Positions 50,414 to 62,121 of a stretch of 64,000 nt of DNA are shown here, piece by piece (the first letter of the stretch is position 1; the number at the start of each line of letters is the position of its first letter). The position numbers and the translations under genes are program-made. The DNA lies in assembly GCF_018812025.1 (NCBI RefSeq), contig NC_063062.1:7193058-7257057 (forward strand), read 5' to 3'. This stretch comes from Megalobrama amblycephala. Taxonomy: Eukaryota; Chordata; Actinopteri; Cypriniformes; Xenocyprididae. A model generated the notes under the pieces. It ran no database searches. It saw only the letters and a list, made by a program, of their open reading frames with translations, and was not told the origin of the DNA.

Positions 50414-50418
<5 letters not shown>

Positions 50419-50739
50419 CCATCAGCATATTGGCTATAACATGAAAAAGGCTGATATAACAAACCAATGGTTTTATTAACTGAGTCAATAAATCTGAGTC
50501 GTAAAAAGTCTGTTGGCAAAATCCAACGGTTTTCTATGGCTAACTAAATACTTGCCAGAACAAAATGAAATCTGTGCAAAATACGGCAGGGCTCTTCAAT
50601 AAGGACCTCCCAGGGTCAGCGTGAATCACGCTTGGGACAATTGAACTGAGCAAAACTATCACTGTCGCTTGTATAACAGTATATTGGATCCGTGCAACTC
50701 TTAAAGTGACAGCAGCCTAATATTCCTGCTGCCTGCATT

Positions 50740-51029
50740 TTAAAGAGTTAGTTCACCCAAAAACCATTCATCTTCAGAACACAAATTAAGATATTTTTGA
50801 TAAGATTTTTTTTTTTTTTATCTCCCATAGAACGCAAAAAAATTACTACGTTTAAGGTTCAGAAAAGTAGTAAAGACATCGTAGATGATTAAAAAAAAAA
50901 AACTCTGGGATTTCATCAAAAATATCTTAATTTGTGTTCTGAAGATGAACGAAGGTCTTGCAGGTTTGGAATGACATGAGGGTGAGTACTTAATAACAAA
51001 TTTCATTTTTGGGTGAACTAACCCTTTAA
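50740..51029. mobile_element. Short foldback element, GGGTTAGTTCACCC family
   Basis: The ends are TTAAAGAGTTAGTTCACCC and GGGTGAACTAACCCTTTAA with TTAA borders. Both arms contain ACACAAATTAAGATATTTTT or its inverse. The left arm has lost about 50 bp relative to the right arm, which retains the GGAATGACATGAGGGTGAGT segment. Confidence 0.8.
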
Positions 51030-51384
51030 TGTTAATCAAACAACAAAAGACAAAAAATCGCTTACTGTTCTTGACTAAATAACTTTATTAAGGATTAATA
51101 TGTATTTAACTTATACAGTGAAGAATATGCATTATTTTACATTTGTTTACCTAAAAACTACTGTTAAACCTACCTAAAAAGCACTTATTTAATATGTATA
51201 TTTGTTCTGGTGTATTTATGTTGGCCTGCTGAATGTTAAATGGATCCAATCCATGTTCATTAGAAATTATTTGATCATGCAGCAATAAACTAGCAAGTAG
51301 CATGTGATTGTGAACTTTGCTAATTTAAAATATGATCAAAACACTATTTATTTTAATGACAAAACTTCAAATAAGAGAGCAAGT

Positions 51385-51468
51385 GACAAATATCGGTATC
51401 GGAATCGGCCAATAATTGTTTGTTAAAATCGGTATCGGCCCAAAAAAATCCTATCGGTGCATCCCTAA
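51385..51468 (+). mobile_element. hAT-like terminal fragment (…GGTGCATCCCTA)
   Basis: ATATCGGTATCGGAATCGGC and CTATCGGTGCATCCCTA resemble the right terminus of a known hAT-type element with iterated TATCGG motifs. There is no partner end. Confidence 0.5.
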
Positions 51469-53204
51469 TATTATAATTATTCAAAGATGATATTATCACT
51501 ATCAGAAGCTTTCGAAATTGTTCTCTATTCCAGTGTTATTTTAGTATCATTGAGATTATAGTTTGTATTAAAATTTTGAATTCGTTTTTTATATATATAT
51601 ATCCCATTATCTAGTAATTTTTTGTTTTTATTAATTTTTATTTTAGCTGTAGTTATTTTAGTACATAAACTAAAGTTAAACTAAATGAACATGAGCAATT
51701 TTGCCATGGTCACTAGCTAAAATACAATAAGTTTACTTTTTTAAATATATTTTTATTATATTTCAATAGACTAATATTTTATTTTGTGTAACAAAAATGT
51801 TTTTTATGGTTTTAATTTTAGTTGACTATAATAACCCTGCTCCGTTCAGACCATAATTCTAGTTTATTCAGCCATGTTGCAGTATTTAGTTACCCATAGT
51901 CAAGTTCTCATCCATCAACTGTACAACAACCAGGAGACTGTAAGTGTTTCTTGACGGGGTGAAAGCAGGATGTGTTGCAATCATTTATTTCCCCAAAATA
52001 AATAAATGCTACTGCAAACCAAAAATGGCAGTTGTTCATCATAAAAAGTTTTGAGGTTTGAGGTTTTTTAAGCATCTCTTCATTTCTGTACTACTTTTAG
52101 AGTTTAGTGGTCTATTTCTCAAAGATTTTAATTTAAATATAAAACATGCATTTATATTTTTTTAACTAAGTGATATTGGCATTTACGAAGTGTAAAAAAA
52201 CAAAACCACGAATGCCTTTTAAAGTGCTAATTTCCATTAACATTACTTATTTTATTATGAGCAAGAGATCTAATACATTAGAATCATTTAGAAGTTCCCT
52301 CAGTTTATCAATCACATGGATTCATGCATCAAATTCATTTTGTGTGTGGAGGAGAACCACTGAACTGTTAAATTATCATTCTCTCTGATTGAATTAATCT
52401 ATTACCGACAGCCCGTTATCTTTATTTGCTAAATCTCTCAAATTGATTATTACAATTTCATTTAAATCATTTATCAAGGCAGTCTGCATCAATATGACTT
52501 TGTAATTACCTCCCCGTGATCCAATTTTACAGGCTATGGCACTCTCATCCCTTTTCATGGCACAGATACTATGCATGGGTAGCATCTAAGATTGAATTAT
52601 TTTAATGTAATTTACTTTTTCCCCCCTTGTTTGTGCCTCTTGTAAGCAGTATTAACCTTTTTGTGAATTTCAATTTCTGTATTCAGATCACTGCATTTGT
52701 GCCTTGGAAGCACAAAACATTTTCATAAAATTTCACAATGTTGCACTATAACCTAACCGTGACCAAAATGCAACAGTCTGGAGACCACATCAAAGATTAA
52801 ACCAATAATCTAACAAAGAAATTACATGTGATTTACATGGATTACCTGAAAAAAATGTACCACACTGTAACATGCATGTTATCTAAATACGTTTTTTATA
52901 GAACCATATTAAAATGTTGTGTAAAAAATGTGGAAATGCCTCCCTGGTGCGATTTTATGTTAAAACATCTTTTTATAATCAATAAAACAAAAGATATACA
53001 AATAAAAAATATATTATTATTATTCAATTATTTTAAGTTTAAGGGTTTTTTTTTGTTATTGCATACTTACCTAGTCTTTTTTTTCCGAGGGGAAAAAACT
53101 AGTGTTTTTAGTATTTTGTAGGTTGTTTGTCCATTGATTTCAGATATGTGTAGACTCATTTTTTTATTCTATTAATTTAAATTGGTTTTATTCTCCTTCC
53201 TCAG

Positions 53205-53319
53205 CCTGGGGTAACTTGGGAAATGTCCTCAAGAACCAGGGAAAAGTGGCGGAGGCCGAGCGAGCCTACAGGAATGCTCTGTACTACCGGAGGAACATGG
53301 CTGACATGTTGTATAACCT
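53205..53319 (+). CDS. tmtc2: tmtc2 exon encoding first TPR
   Basis: The exon starts with CC completing the Ala codon begun at 50265, and reads WGNLGNVLKNQGKVAEAER then AYRNALYYRRNMADMLYN, ending CT of a split Leu codon before GTGAGT. This is a canonical TPR helix pair: W/G/L at the first-helix positions and A-x-x-x-Y-x-x-A-L in the second. TPRs in TMTC proteins form the C-terminal protein-interaction solenoid, placed in the ER lumen in reported models. The length, 115 bp, keeps phase with both neighbours. Confidence 0.93.
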
Positions 53320-54044
53320 GTGAGTGAGAAAACTTCCTCCTCGCGGCAGACTCTATCGATCTGTCCTATTAAACCTGAGGAAATCTCCTGAGAGGCCAGC
53401 AACTAAGACTGTCCCCAGATTCATCAGCCTTCCAGAGGATGGTGACAGGGACCCCCAAGACACATTAACCCCCATAGTCAGGGCATGAAGGCACTTAATA
53501 CATAATTCATACACCGCACACGTTTGGGCTATTCAGTTATCCATATAAATCAGTGAGAATGGGAATCCTTAGGCACCTCACAATTCGATTTGGCTTTAAT
53601 TCAGAGAGTCGTGATGTGATTACAAACCGATTCTTGATGCATCTCAATTTTTCAACAAGCGCATACGTACATGCTTGAGATTAGCGTGACGGGTTTTGCA
53701 CACTGCGTCCCACTGCATGGGACGTTTTCCTGCAAATGCTTTTACAATAAACAGTGTTATATTATTTATATTATTGATTATCAATAAAATAAGAAAGTAA
53801 ATATTAATTATTAATAATTTAAAACGTTTTATATTCTGATTTCTAATTTTATTTATAAAAAGAATCATTTGAAAATCCATCATAGGGCATTTGGGTTTTC
53901 CTCCAGCCTCCTCAAATGTTAGTTTTTATTCTCTGAAAGTTGATTTCATAGTCATGTAACTCACATATCATTGAACAAACTATATGTATAATTGAAGTGA
54001 CTATAATGGTTTCCATGACCTTTTTCCTTTTTTGTCAATTTTAA

Positions 54045-55601
54045 TTGAAGGTTTAGTTCACCCAAAAATGAAAATGATGTCATTAATTACTCACTCTCAT
54101 GTTGTTCCAAACCCATAAGACCTTCGTTCGTCTTTGGAACACAAATTAAGATATTTTTGATCTGTGAGCTCTCTGGCTTCCGATAGACTGCAAGTCTAAG
54201 TGGTTTTCAAGGCCCAAAAAGGTAGTTAAGACATCATTAAAATAGTCCATGTGACTACAGTGGTTCAACCTTAAAGGTGCCCTAGAATTAAAAATTGAAT
54301 TTATCTTGGTATAGTTAAATAACAAGAGTTCAGTACATGGAAATGACATACAGTCAAACACTGTTGTTTCCTCCTTCTTATATAAATCTAATTTGTTTAA
54401 AAGACCTCCAGACGAACAGGCGAATCTCAACATAACACAGACTGTTACGTAACAGTCGGGATCATCAATATGTACGCCCCCAATATTTGCATATGCCAGC
54501 TCATGTTCAAGGCATTAGACAAGGGCAGCCAGTATTAACGTCTGGATCTGTGCACAGCTGAATCATCAGACTAGGTAAGCAAGCAAGGACAATAGCGAAA
54601 AATGGCAGATGGAGCAATAATAACTGACATGATCGATGATTACATGATATTTTTAGTGATATTTGTAAATTGTTCTTTCTAAATGTTTCGTTAGCATGTT
54701 GCTAATGTACTGTTAAATGTGGATTAAAGTTACCATTGTTTCTTACTGTATTCAGGAGACAAGAGCCGTCGCTACTTCAGTTTTTAAACACTTGCAGTCT
54801 GTATAATGCATAAACACAACTTCATTCTTTATAAATCTCTCCAACAGTGTGTAATGTTAGCTTTAGCCACGGAGCACAGCCTCAAAGCTCATTCAGAATC
54901 AAATGTAAACATCCAAATAAATGCCATACTTATGCGATTAGACATGCTGCATGACGAATACTTTGTAAAGAACAATTTTGAGGGTTATATTAGCTGTGTG
55001 AACTTTATTTATGCTGTTAAAGGCAAGAGCGAGCTCCGTGGGCGGGGAGCGTGAGCATTTAAAGGGGCCGCAGCCTAAATCGGCTCATATTTAATGATGC
55101 CCCAAAATAGGCAGTTAAGACGTTCTGCGGCACCTTTAATGTTATGAAGTGACTAAAATACCTCTTGTGTACAAAAAAATCAAACAAAAATAACGACTTT
55201 ATTCAACAATTTCTTCTCTGCCATGTCAGTCTCCTACACTGTTAACGTAGTAAACACAGTGCAGTGCTTCCGTGTTCTACGTCCGAACGCCGACTCGTTA
55301 TTTTTTTGTTTACACTGTGTTTGTTGAATAAAGTCGTTATTTTTGTTTTCTCGTTGCTTCATAACCACTGGTTGAACCACTGTAGTCACTTAGACTATTT
55401 TAACAATGTCTTTACTACCTTTCTGGGCCTTGAAAGAGGTAATAATGTTGCAGTCTATTGGAGGTCAGAAAGTTCTCGGATTTCATCAAAAATATCTTAA
55501 ATTGTGTTCCAAAGATGAACGAAGATCTTACAGGTTTGGAACGACACAAGGGTGAGTAATTAATGACAGAATTTTCATTTTTGAGTGAAATAACCCTTTA
55601 A
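54045..55601. mobile_element. GGGTTAGTTCACCC family foldback, host of nested copy
   Basis: The left end TTGAAGGTTTAGTTCACCC (two changes) and the right end GAGTGAAATAACCCTTTAA are inverted relatives. Arms share ATGATGTCATTAATTACTCA or its inverse and GTTGTTCCAAACCCATAAGA. Excluding 54271-55139 about 690 bp remain. The changes at the ends suggest it is older than the copy at 10554. Confidence 0.78.
54271..55139 (-). mobile_element. AAGGTGCCCTAGA family, copy 5 (reverse), nested
   Basis: The ends are TTAAAGGTGCCCTAGAAT and GCGGCACCTTTAA. TTAA borders were created in the host sequence GGTTCAACC-TTAA-TGTTATGAAG. It carries TGTTACGTAACA at 54443-54454. The right subterminal segment (…GGTGTCCCCTGAATG in other copies) is deleted. 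Confidence 0.83.
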
Positions 55602-55658
55602 TTGTGTTGCCCATACTTTGACACTGTTCTTGTTTTGTTTTTTTTCCCTTGTATGCAG

Positions 55659-55744
55659 GGGTCTGTTGCTCCAAGAAAACAATAGATTCTCAGAGGCTCT
55701 CCACTACTATAAGCTGGCCATTGGAAGCAGGCCAACGCTGGCTT
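55659..55744 (+). CDS. tmtc2: tmtc2 exon encoding second TPR (first part)
   Basis: The exon begins GGGTCTG, finishing the split Leu codon (CT|G), then GLLLQENNRFSEALHYYKLA and IGSRPTLA; it ends with T of a split Ser codon before GTAAGT. The length is 86 bp. It continues a TPR: the GLLLQE first helix and the F-x-E-A-L-H-Y-Y-x-L-A second helix are near-identical to mammalian TMTC2. The acceptor GTATGCAG is preceded by a long T-rich tract. Confidence 0.93.
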
Positions 55745-56705
55745 GTAAGTACAGCTCCTCTTTTTATTAACAATTTCAAGCCTTCTCAGTCTTTACCGTG
55801 TCCAGGCAACTACAAATTGAAAGGTCTGTGTGGACCTGTGTGTGTGTGCATGTTCGTGCTCGGATGAAATCCAGCATTAAATAAGTATTGATTATTCACA
55901 CGCCTAAACAGTTTCTCTGTTTCCACTCTTGTCAAGGAATGATAGACATTTGATTTGATTTCAACAGGGGGGAAAAAAATCAATCCTTTCATTCTATCTG
56001 GCAAATATGATGCATTTGGTTGGCCCATATCCAAATGAAATGAATATGCTATTTTTGTCCAATTTTAAGGTTTCTCATAGAATTTCCCATGTGGTTTTTA
56101 GTGTCATGGGAGGAAATTATTGCTGCTCTGCTTAAATTAGTAGATTGGCCAGGGAGAAAATCATTATGACGTGCAGAGGGGCCTTGGGATTTTTAAGTAG
56201 AAGTTTTGCTTTACAAAAGAATGAGACATTTTGTGCAACATTTAAGACTACCTTTTTTCAGAATGAACTAACTGGTCAGCCAGTGTATATTTAGGCTAGT
56301 TTGTGAGACGTCTGTAATAGATATGTAATAGTGTGAGATCAGAGCCTTCAGTAGAGTGATGGATGTCTACTTTTCCTGATTCCTTGCTGCATGAGGCATG
56401 ATGGATTGTCCCGTCCTGTGCTGTAAACTCATTTGTATCTGTGGTTCTGTGTGTATATATGGTCTATTAAGAGCATCAGAATTAAGCCTGCAGCTGGAGT
56501 GGATATTCCCCTGCTGACTTAGAGTTGATTCTGGCTGGGAGGATAGTGAATATGTATTGGCACCTTATCGACTAGACTGCAGGCCGCTGATCTGCATAAA
56601 TCAACTAGTTCATTCCACTAGCCCCAGTGGAGGTCTTTCTTTGAGCCTCAATAAGCCTCATTACCTTTTGCACCGATATTCACCTTTTTTTCCTCTCTCA
56701 TTCAG
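55745..56705 (+). other. tmtc2: tmtc2 short intron
   Basis: Donor GTAAGT and acceptor TCTCATTCAG, phase 1. At 961 bp it is the shortest intron in the window, and no mobile element is recognised in it. Confidence 0.9.
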
Positions 56706-56890
56706 CCGCCTACTTGAACACAGGAATTGTCCTGATGAACCAGGGCCGTCTAGAGGAGGCCAAGCGAACTTTTGTCACTTGTGCCGATATCCCAGATGAA
56801 AACCTGAAGGATCCTCATGCACACAAGAGCTCAGTCACCAGCTGCCTGTATAACCTCGGAAAGCTTCTTCATGAACAGGGTCACCAAGAG
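56706..56890 (+). CDS. tmtc2: tmtc2 exon encoding third TPR region
   Basis: CC completes the split Ser codon; the exon then reads AYLNTGIVLMNQGRLEEAKR, TFVTCADIPDENLKDPHAHK and SSVTSCLYNLGKLLHEQGHQE, ending phase 0 at GAG|GTGAGT. It holds one complete TPR and the first helix of the next (SCLYNLGKLLHEQGH). The linker DIPDENLKDPHAHKSSVTS is a TMTC2-specific signature, and it makes this paralogue assignment firm against TMTC1, 3 and 4. About 210 further residues of TPRs should be encoded beyond 64000. Confidence 0.95.
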
Positions 56891-56909
56891 GTGAGTTGAT
56901 CTTGGCACG

Positions 56910-57165
56910 ATAAAGGAATAATTCACCTAAAAATGAAAATTCTGTCATCATTTATTCACCCTCAAGTAGTTGCAAACCTGTGTGAATTTTTTTGTTCTAA
57001 TGAACACAAAGAAAGATATTTGGTAGAATGTCAAAAACCAAACAGATCTCGCCCCCCCATTGACAACCATAGTACTTATTTTTCCTACTACTATGGTAGT
57101 CAATGGGGGGCGAGATCTGTTTGGTTACTGACATTCTTTACCAAATATCTTCCTTTGTGAACCTG
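56910..57165. mobile_element. Hairpin element of AGTTCACCC type, right end lost
   Basis: The left end AAAGGAATAATTCACCTAAA is a diverged family terminus. Near-perfect inverted arms at about 57006-57075 and 57085-57155 share ATATTTGGTA, ACCAAACAGATCTCGCCCC and ATTGACNACCATAG, with a loop of about 14 bp. The right outer segment with the inverse terminus is missing. Confidence 0.72.
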
Positions 57166-57535
57166 ATATATTTTTACCATCAATTTTTCTCACCATAAAA
57201 ATAACCACAGAAGCTGGCATGGCAACAAACAAACAAGCAAACAAACACACCAAATCTGATAGAATGAAATTACATGGAAGTGTAAAGTCTTGACCCATTT
57301 TTGCACCACAGTTTTTCATTTTCAGACCAATGCTTTTAATGATAAGTGTTTGATTTCTGAACTTTTTCAAACAGGTTTCCCAGGACACACACAAAAAAAG
57401 TAACCCTGAATTTCAGACTCTGTGTAAAGAAATATTAAAATGACAGAATGTATAGGCTTTTAGTTTGAATGCTTCCTTATGCTAATAGTTGTGGCTTTTT
57501 ATTGAATTAATGGTGTAATCCATTTTTAGGAGAGA

Positions 57536-60500
57536 ATAAAGCCATATCGAGATAAAATGTTGGTATATAAAGAAGCGTTAAATTTCGAGAAAAAAGTCGA
57601 GATAAAATGTTGAGAATAAAGTCATTAAATTACGAGAAAAAAGTCGTTAAATTTCGAGAAAAAAGTCGAGATAAAAGTTTGAGAATAAAGTCATTAAATT
57701 ACGAGAAAAAAGTCGTTAAATTTCGAGAAAAAAGTCGAGATAAAATGTTGAGAATAAAGTCTTTATAATATGATGGGTAAGTTACGAGAAAAAAGTCGTT
57801 AAATTTCGAGGAAAAAGTCGAGATAAAATGTTGAGAATAAAGTCGTTAAATTTCGAGAAAAAAGTCGAGAAAAAATGTTGAGAATAAAGTCATTAAATTA
57901 TGAGAAAAAAGTCGTTAAATTTCGAGAAAAAAGTCGAGATAAAATGTTGAGAATAAAGTCATTAAATTACGAGAAAAAAGTCGTTAAATTTCGAGAAAAA
58001 AGTCGAGATAAAATGTTGAGAATAAAGTCGTTAAATTTCGAGAAAAAAGTCGAGAAAAAATGTTGAGAATAAAGTCATTAAATTATGAGAAAAAAGTCGT
58101 TAAATTTCGAGAAAAAAGTCGAGATAAAATGTTGAGAATAAAGTCATTAAATTACGAGAAAAAAGTCGTTAAATTTCGAGAAAAAAGTCGAGATAAAATG
58201 TTGAGAATAAAGTCGTTAAATTTCGAGAAAAAAGTCGAGATAAAAAGTTGAGAATAAAGTCATTAAATTACGAGAAAAAAGTCGTTAAATTTCGAGAAAA
58301 AAGTCGAGATAAAATGTTGAGAATAAAGTCATTAAATTACGAGAAAAAAGTCGTTAAATTTCGAGAAAAAAGTCGAGATAAAATGTTGAGAATAAAGTCA
58401 TTAAATTACGAGAAAAAAGTCGTTAAATTACAAGAAAAAAGTTGAGATAAAATGTTGAGAATAAAGTCGTTAAATTTCGAGAAAAAAGTTGAGATAAAAG
58501 TTGAGAATAAAGTCATTAAATACGAGAAAAAAGTCGAGAAAAAAGTCGAGATAAAATGTTGAGAATGTCATTAAATTACGAGAAAAAAGTCGTTAAATTT
58601 CGAGAAAAAAGTCGAGATAAAATGTTGAGAATAAAGTCATTAAATTACGAGAAAAAAGTCGTTAAATTTCGAGAAAAAAGTCGAGATAAAATGTTGAGAA
58701 TAAAGTCATTAAATTACGAGAAAAAAGTCGTTAAATTTCGAGAAAAAAGTCGAGATAAAATGTTGAGAATAAAGTCATTAAATTACGAGAAAAAAGTCGT
58801 TAAATGTTTGTGGTCAGTAAGATTTTTTAAAATGTTTTTGAAAGATAAAATGTTGAGAATAAAGTCTTTCATAATAAAAATTTTAAAAAGTCGTTAAATT
58901 TCGAGAAAAAAGTCGAGATAAAATGTTGAGAATAAAGTCATTAAATTACGAGAAAAAATTAATTAATGTTTTTTTTTTGTTTGTTTGTTTTTTACGAGAT
59001 AAAATGTTGAGAATAAAGTCATTAAATTACGAGAAAAAAGTCGTTAAATTTCGAGAAAAAAGTCGAGATAAAATGTTGAGAATAAAGTCATTAAATTACG
59101 AGAAAAAAGTCGTTAAATTTCGAGAAAAAAGTCGAGATAAAATGTTGAGAATAAAGTCATTAAATTCGAGAAAAAAGTCGAGAAAAAAGTCGAGATAAAG
59201 TTAAATTTCGAGAAAAAAGTCGAGATAAAATGTTGAGAATAAAGTCGTTAAATTTTCGAGAAAAAAGTCGTTAAATTTCGAGAAAAAAGTCGAGATAAAA
59301 AAATGTTGAGTCGTTAAATTTCGAGAAAAAAGTCGAGAAAAAAGTCGTTAAATTTCGAGAAAAAAGTCGAGATAAAATGTTGAGAATAAAGTCATTAAAT
59401 TACGAGAAAAAAGTCGTTAAATTTCGAGAAAAAAGTCGAGAAAAATGTTGAGAATAAAGTCGTTAAATTTCGAGAAAAAAGTCGAATAAAAAGTTGAGAA
59501 TAAAGTCATTAAATTACGAGAAAAAAGTCGTTAAATTTCGAGAAAAAAGTCGAGATAAAATGTTGAGAATAAAGTCATTAAATTACGAGAAAAAAGTCGT
59601 TAAATTTCGAGAAAAAAGTCGAGATAAAATGTTGAGAATAAAGTCATTAAATTACGAGAAAAAAGTCGTTAAATTACAAGAAAAAAGTTGAGATAAAATG
59701 TTGAGAATAAAGTCGTTAAATTTCGAGAAAAAAGTTGAGATAAAAAGTTGAGAATAAAGTCATTAAATTACGAGAAAAAAGTCGTTAAATTTCGAGAAAA
59801 AAGTCGAGATAAAATGTTGAGAATAAAGTCATTAAATTAAGAGAAAAAAGTCGTTAAATTTCGAGAAAAAAGTCGAGATAAAATGTTGAGAATAAAGTCA
59901 TTAAATTACGAGAAAAAAGTCGTTAAATTTCGAGAAAAAAGTCGAGATAAAATGTTGAGAATAAAGTCATTAAATTACGAGAAAAAAGTCGTTAAATTAC
60001 AAGAAAAAAGTTGAGATAAAATGTTGAGAATAAAGTCATTAAATTACGAGAAAAAAGTCGTTAAATTACGAGAATAAATTCGTTAAATTATGAGAAAAAA
60101 TGTCGTTAAATTTCGAGAAAAAAGTCGAGATAAAATGTTGAGAATAAACTCATTAAATTATGAGAATAAACTCATTAAATTATGAGAATAAAGTCATTAA
60201 ATTCATTAAATTACGAGAAAAAAGTCGTAATTTAACAAATTTGTTCTCGTAATTTAACGACTTTTTTCTCATAATTTAATGAGTTTATTCTCAACATTTT
60301 ATCTCGACTTTTTTCTCGTAATTTAACGACTTTTTTCTCGTAATTTAACGAATTTGTTCTCGTAATTTAATGAGTTTATTCTCAACATTTTATCTCGACT
60401 TTTTTCTCGAAATTTAACGACATTTTTCTCATAATTTAACGAATTTGTTCTCGTAATTTAATGACTTTTTTCTCGTAATTTAATGCCTTTATTCTCAACA

Positions 60501-60802
60501 TTTTATCTCGACTTTTTTTCTCGAAATTTAACGAGTTTTTTTCTTGTAATTTAACGAGTTTATTCTCAACATTTTATCTTGACTTTTTTCTTGAAATTTA
60601 ACGACTTTTTTCTCGTAATTTAATGAGTTTATTCTCAACATTTTATCTCGACTTTTTTCTTGAAATTTAACGACTTTTTTCTCGTAATTTAATGACTTTA
60701 TTCTCAACATTTTATCTCGACTTTTTTCTCGAAATTTAACAACTTTAATCTCGAGATGGTTTTATTTTTTTATTATTCGCTTGGCCCTAATCCTCTTCCG
60801 TA
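57536..60802. mobile_element. Foldback element carrying 69-bp tandem array, copy B
   Basis: The right end (60734-60802) has the same terminal segment as copy A: GAGATGGTTTTATTTTTTT, then GCTTGGCCCTAATCCTCTTCC. The left terminal segment is lost or degenerate; 57540-57560 (GCCATATCGAGATAAAAT) is the last recognisable part. The plus arm (about 57590-60220) has roughly 38 units of the 69-bp, 3 x 23-bp repeat; the minus arm (60225-60740) has about 7. They meet head to head near 60222. Small foreign inserts interrupt it at about 58806-58870 and 58966-58998. Because 69 is divisible by 3, open frames repeating MLRIKSLNYEKKVVKF... arise; I do not regard them as genes. Confidence 0.75.
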
Positions 60803-60832
60803 GTTTTTGACCGCAATCGCATACTTTTTTTT

Positions 60833-60985
60833 TCAGGATTCTTTGATTAATAGAAAGTACAAAATAACTGCATTTTATTTGAAAATAGAAATCTTTTGTA
60901 ACATTACACATCTTTACTGTCACTTTTGATTATTTTAATGCATCCTTACTGAATAAAACTATTAATTTCTTTAAAAATATATATA
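60833..60985 (+). repeat. 3' part of a common cyprinid interspersed repeat
   Basis: CAGGATTCTTTGATTAATAG, TTTGTAACATTACACATC and CTTTACTGTCACTTTTGATT followed by AATGCATCCTTACTGAATAA form the 3' segment of a repeat I recognise from cyprinid genomes, class not certain. The 5' segment is not adjacent. Confidence 0.5.
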
Positions 60986-61924
60986 TAAAAAATAAGTGAA
61001 TGTAATATTGTTGCAGTGTCTTGTTTCTAGGTTGATTGTTTTCTGTGTTGTAAGACTTTAAGATATCTACAAAATAATAAAATATACAAGATAAGCTAGT
61101 TAAGCTGTCAACAAGATATTTAAATATATTTCAATGCAAATCAGTATTTCATGTCCATATACAGTATTTATTTGGTAAGCATTTATGTAGTAAGTTGGAT
61201 AATGTACAGTCAGCAGGTCATTATTGCAAAATAAACCCCTTCAGGGTGATACAAACCCTCAGTGTCTGGTTTATTTTGTGATAAAGACTTGACTTGGCTG
61301 TACATTATCCCTGACAATACTGTAACTCCATATTGTGTTTCTATCTTGTCTCACAACAGTGGGTCTGTAATTGTATTGGTGCTTTTTCTCATGAACCCAT
61401 TTCCAAAGCTTTCTTTGATCTATAAAATTGATTCCGTCAGCTTGAGTCAACAGCTTCACAAACAAGATAAGTTAGAAGCTACGACAAAGAGAGCGTGAGA
61501 ATAATTTTGCCATTTTATTTAAAGCATGGGAGCAAACTGTTGGATTTTAATATCTTATGCAACACATTTACCAACCCACAGCTTGCAGTCTTTCCCTCCC
61601 ATCTCATTTTCTCACAATTATCTTCTCATAACTGTATTTTTTTTTCCTTTCCCTGTTTGTTTCTCCCCAAGCTCATTTATGTTCACTTGTCTTTTTTGTG
61701 TTCTTGTGTTTGTTTTGCACTGTTTCAACTATATCGAGCTCATTTTAACAGCCAAAATCGTCAGCTGTCTTTTCTGACCAACTAAGCCAAATACAACTGG
61801 ATTCAGGAAATCAGATTGTGGCGAAATGTTAAACAATCCTTTTAAATGGCTAAATAGACCAACATGTTTTTTGTTTTTGTTTTTTTCTATTTTGTTTTCA
61901 TTCAAAATAGGGGTAGATAACTTT

Positions 61925-62041
61925 TTTCGTTTTTGGGAAGAACTCTCTTATGCTGAGCAAGGCAGCATTTATTTGATCAAAAATACAGTAAAACAGTAAC
62001 ATTGTGAAATATTTATTACAATTTAAAATACCTCTTTTCTG

Positions 62042-62121
<80 letters not shown>

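Larger units (their letters stand above)
50266..53204 (+). other. tmtc2: tmtc2 intron between membrane and first TPR exon
   Basis: A phase-1 intron, donor GTAATT and acceptor TTCCTCAG. It contains the (AT)n tract, a foldback element and a hAT end, listed separately. 51468-53204 shows no gene; 52380-52620 is a higher-complexity stretch with homeodomain-type TAATTAC and TGATTATTAC motifs. Confidence 0.9.
53320..55658 (+). other. tmtc2: tmtc2 intron between first and second TPR exons
   Basis: Donor GTGAGT, acceptor TGTATGCAG; phase 2. 53320-54044 has no gene and no clear element. The remainder is almost wholly a nested pair of TTAA elements, listed separately, ending 57 bp before the next exon. 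Confidence 0.9.

Noticed and set aside
57866..59700. Open frames repeating MLRIKSLNYEKKVVKF
   Set aside because: They follow from a 69-bp tandem repeat divisible by three; arrays in both orientations and interruptions argue against a gene.
57536..60802. CRISPR-like array
   Set aside because: No unique spacers: the units are contiguous 69-mers of three related 23-mers, in a vertebrate intron.
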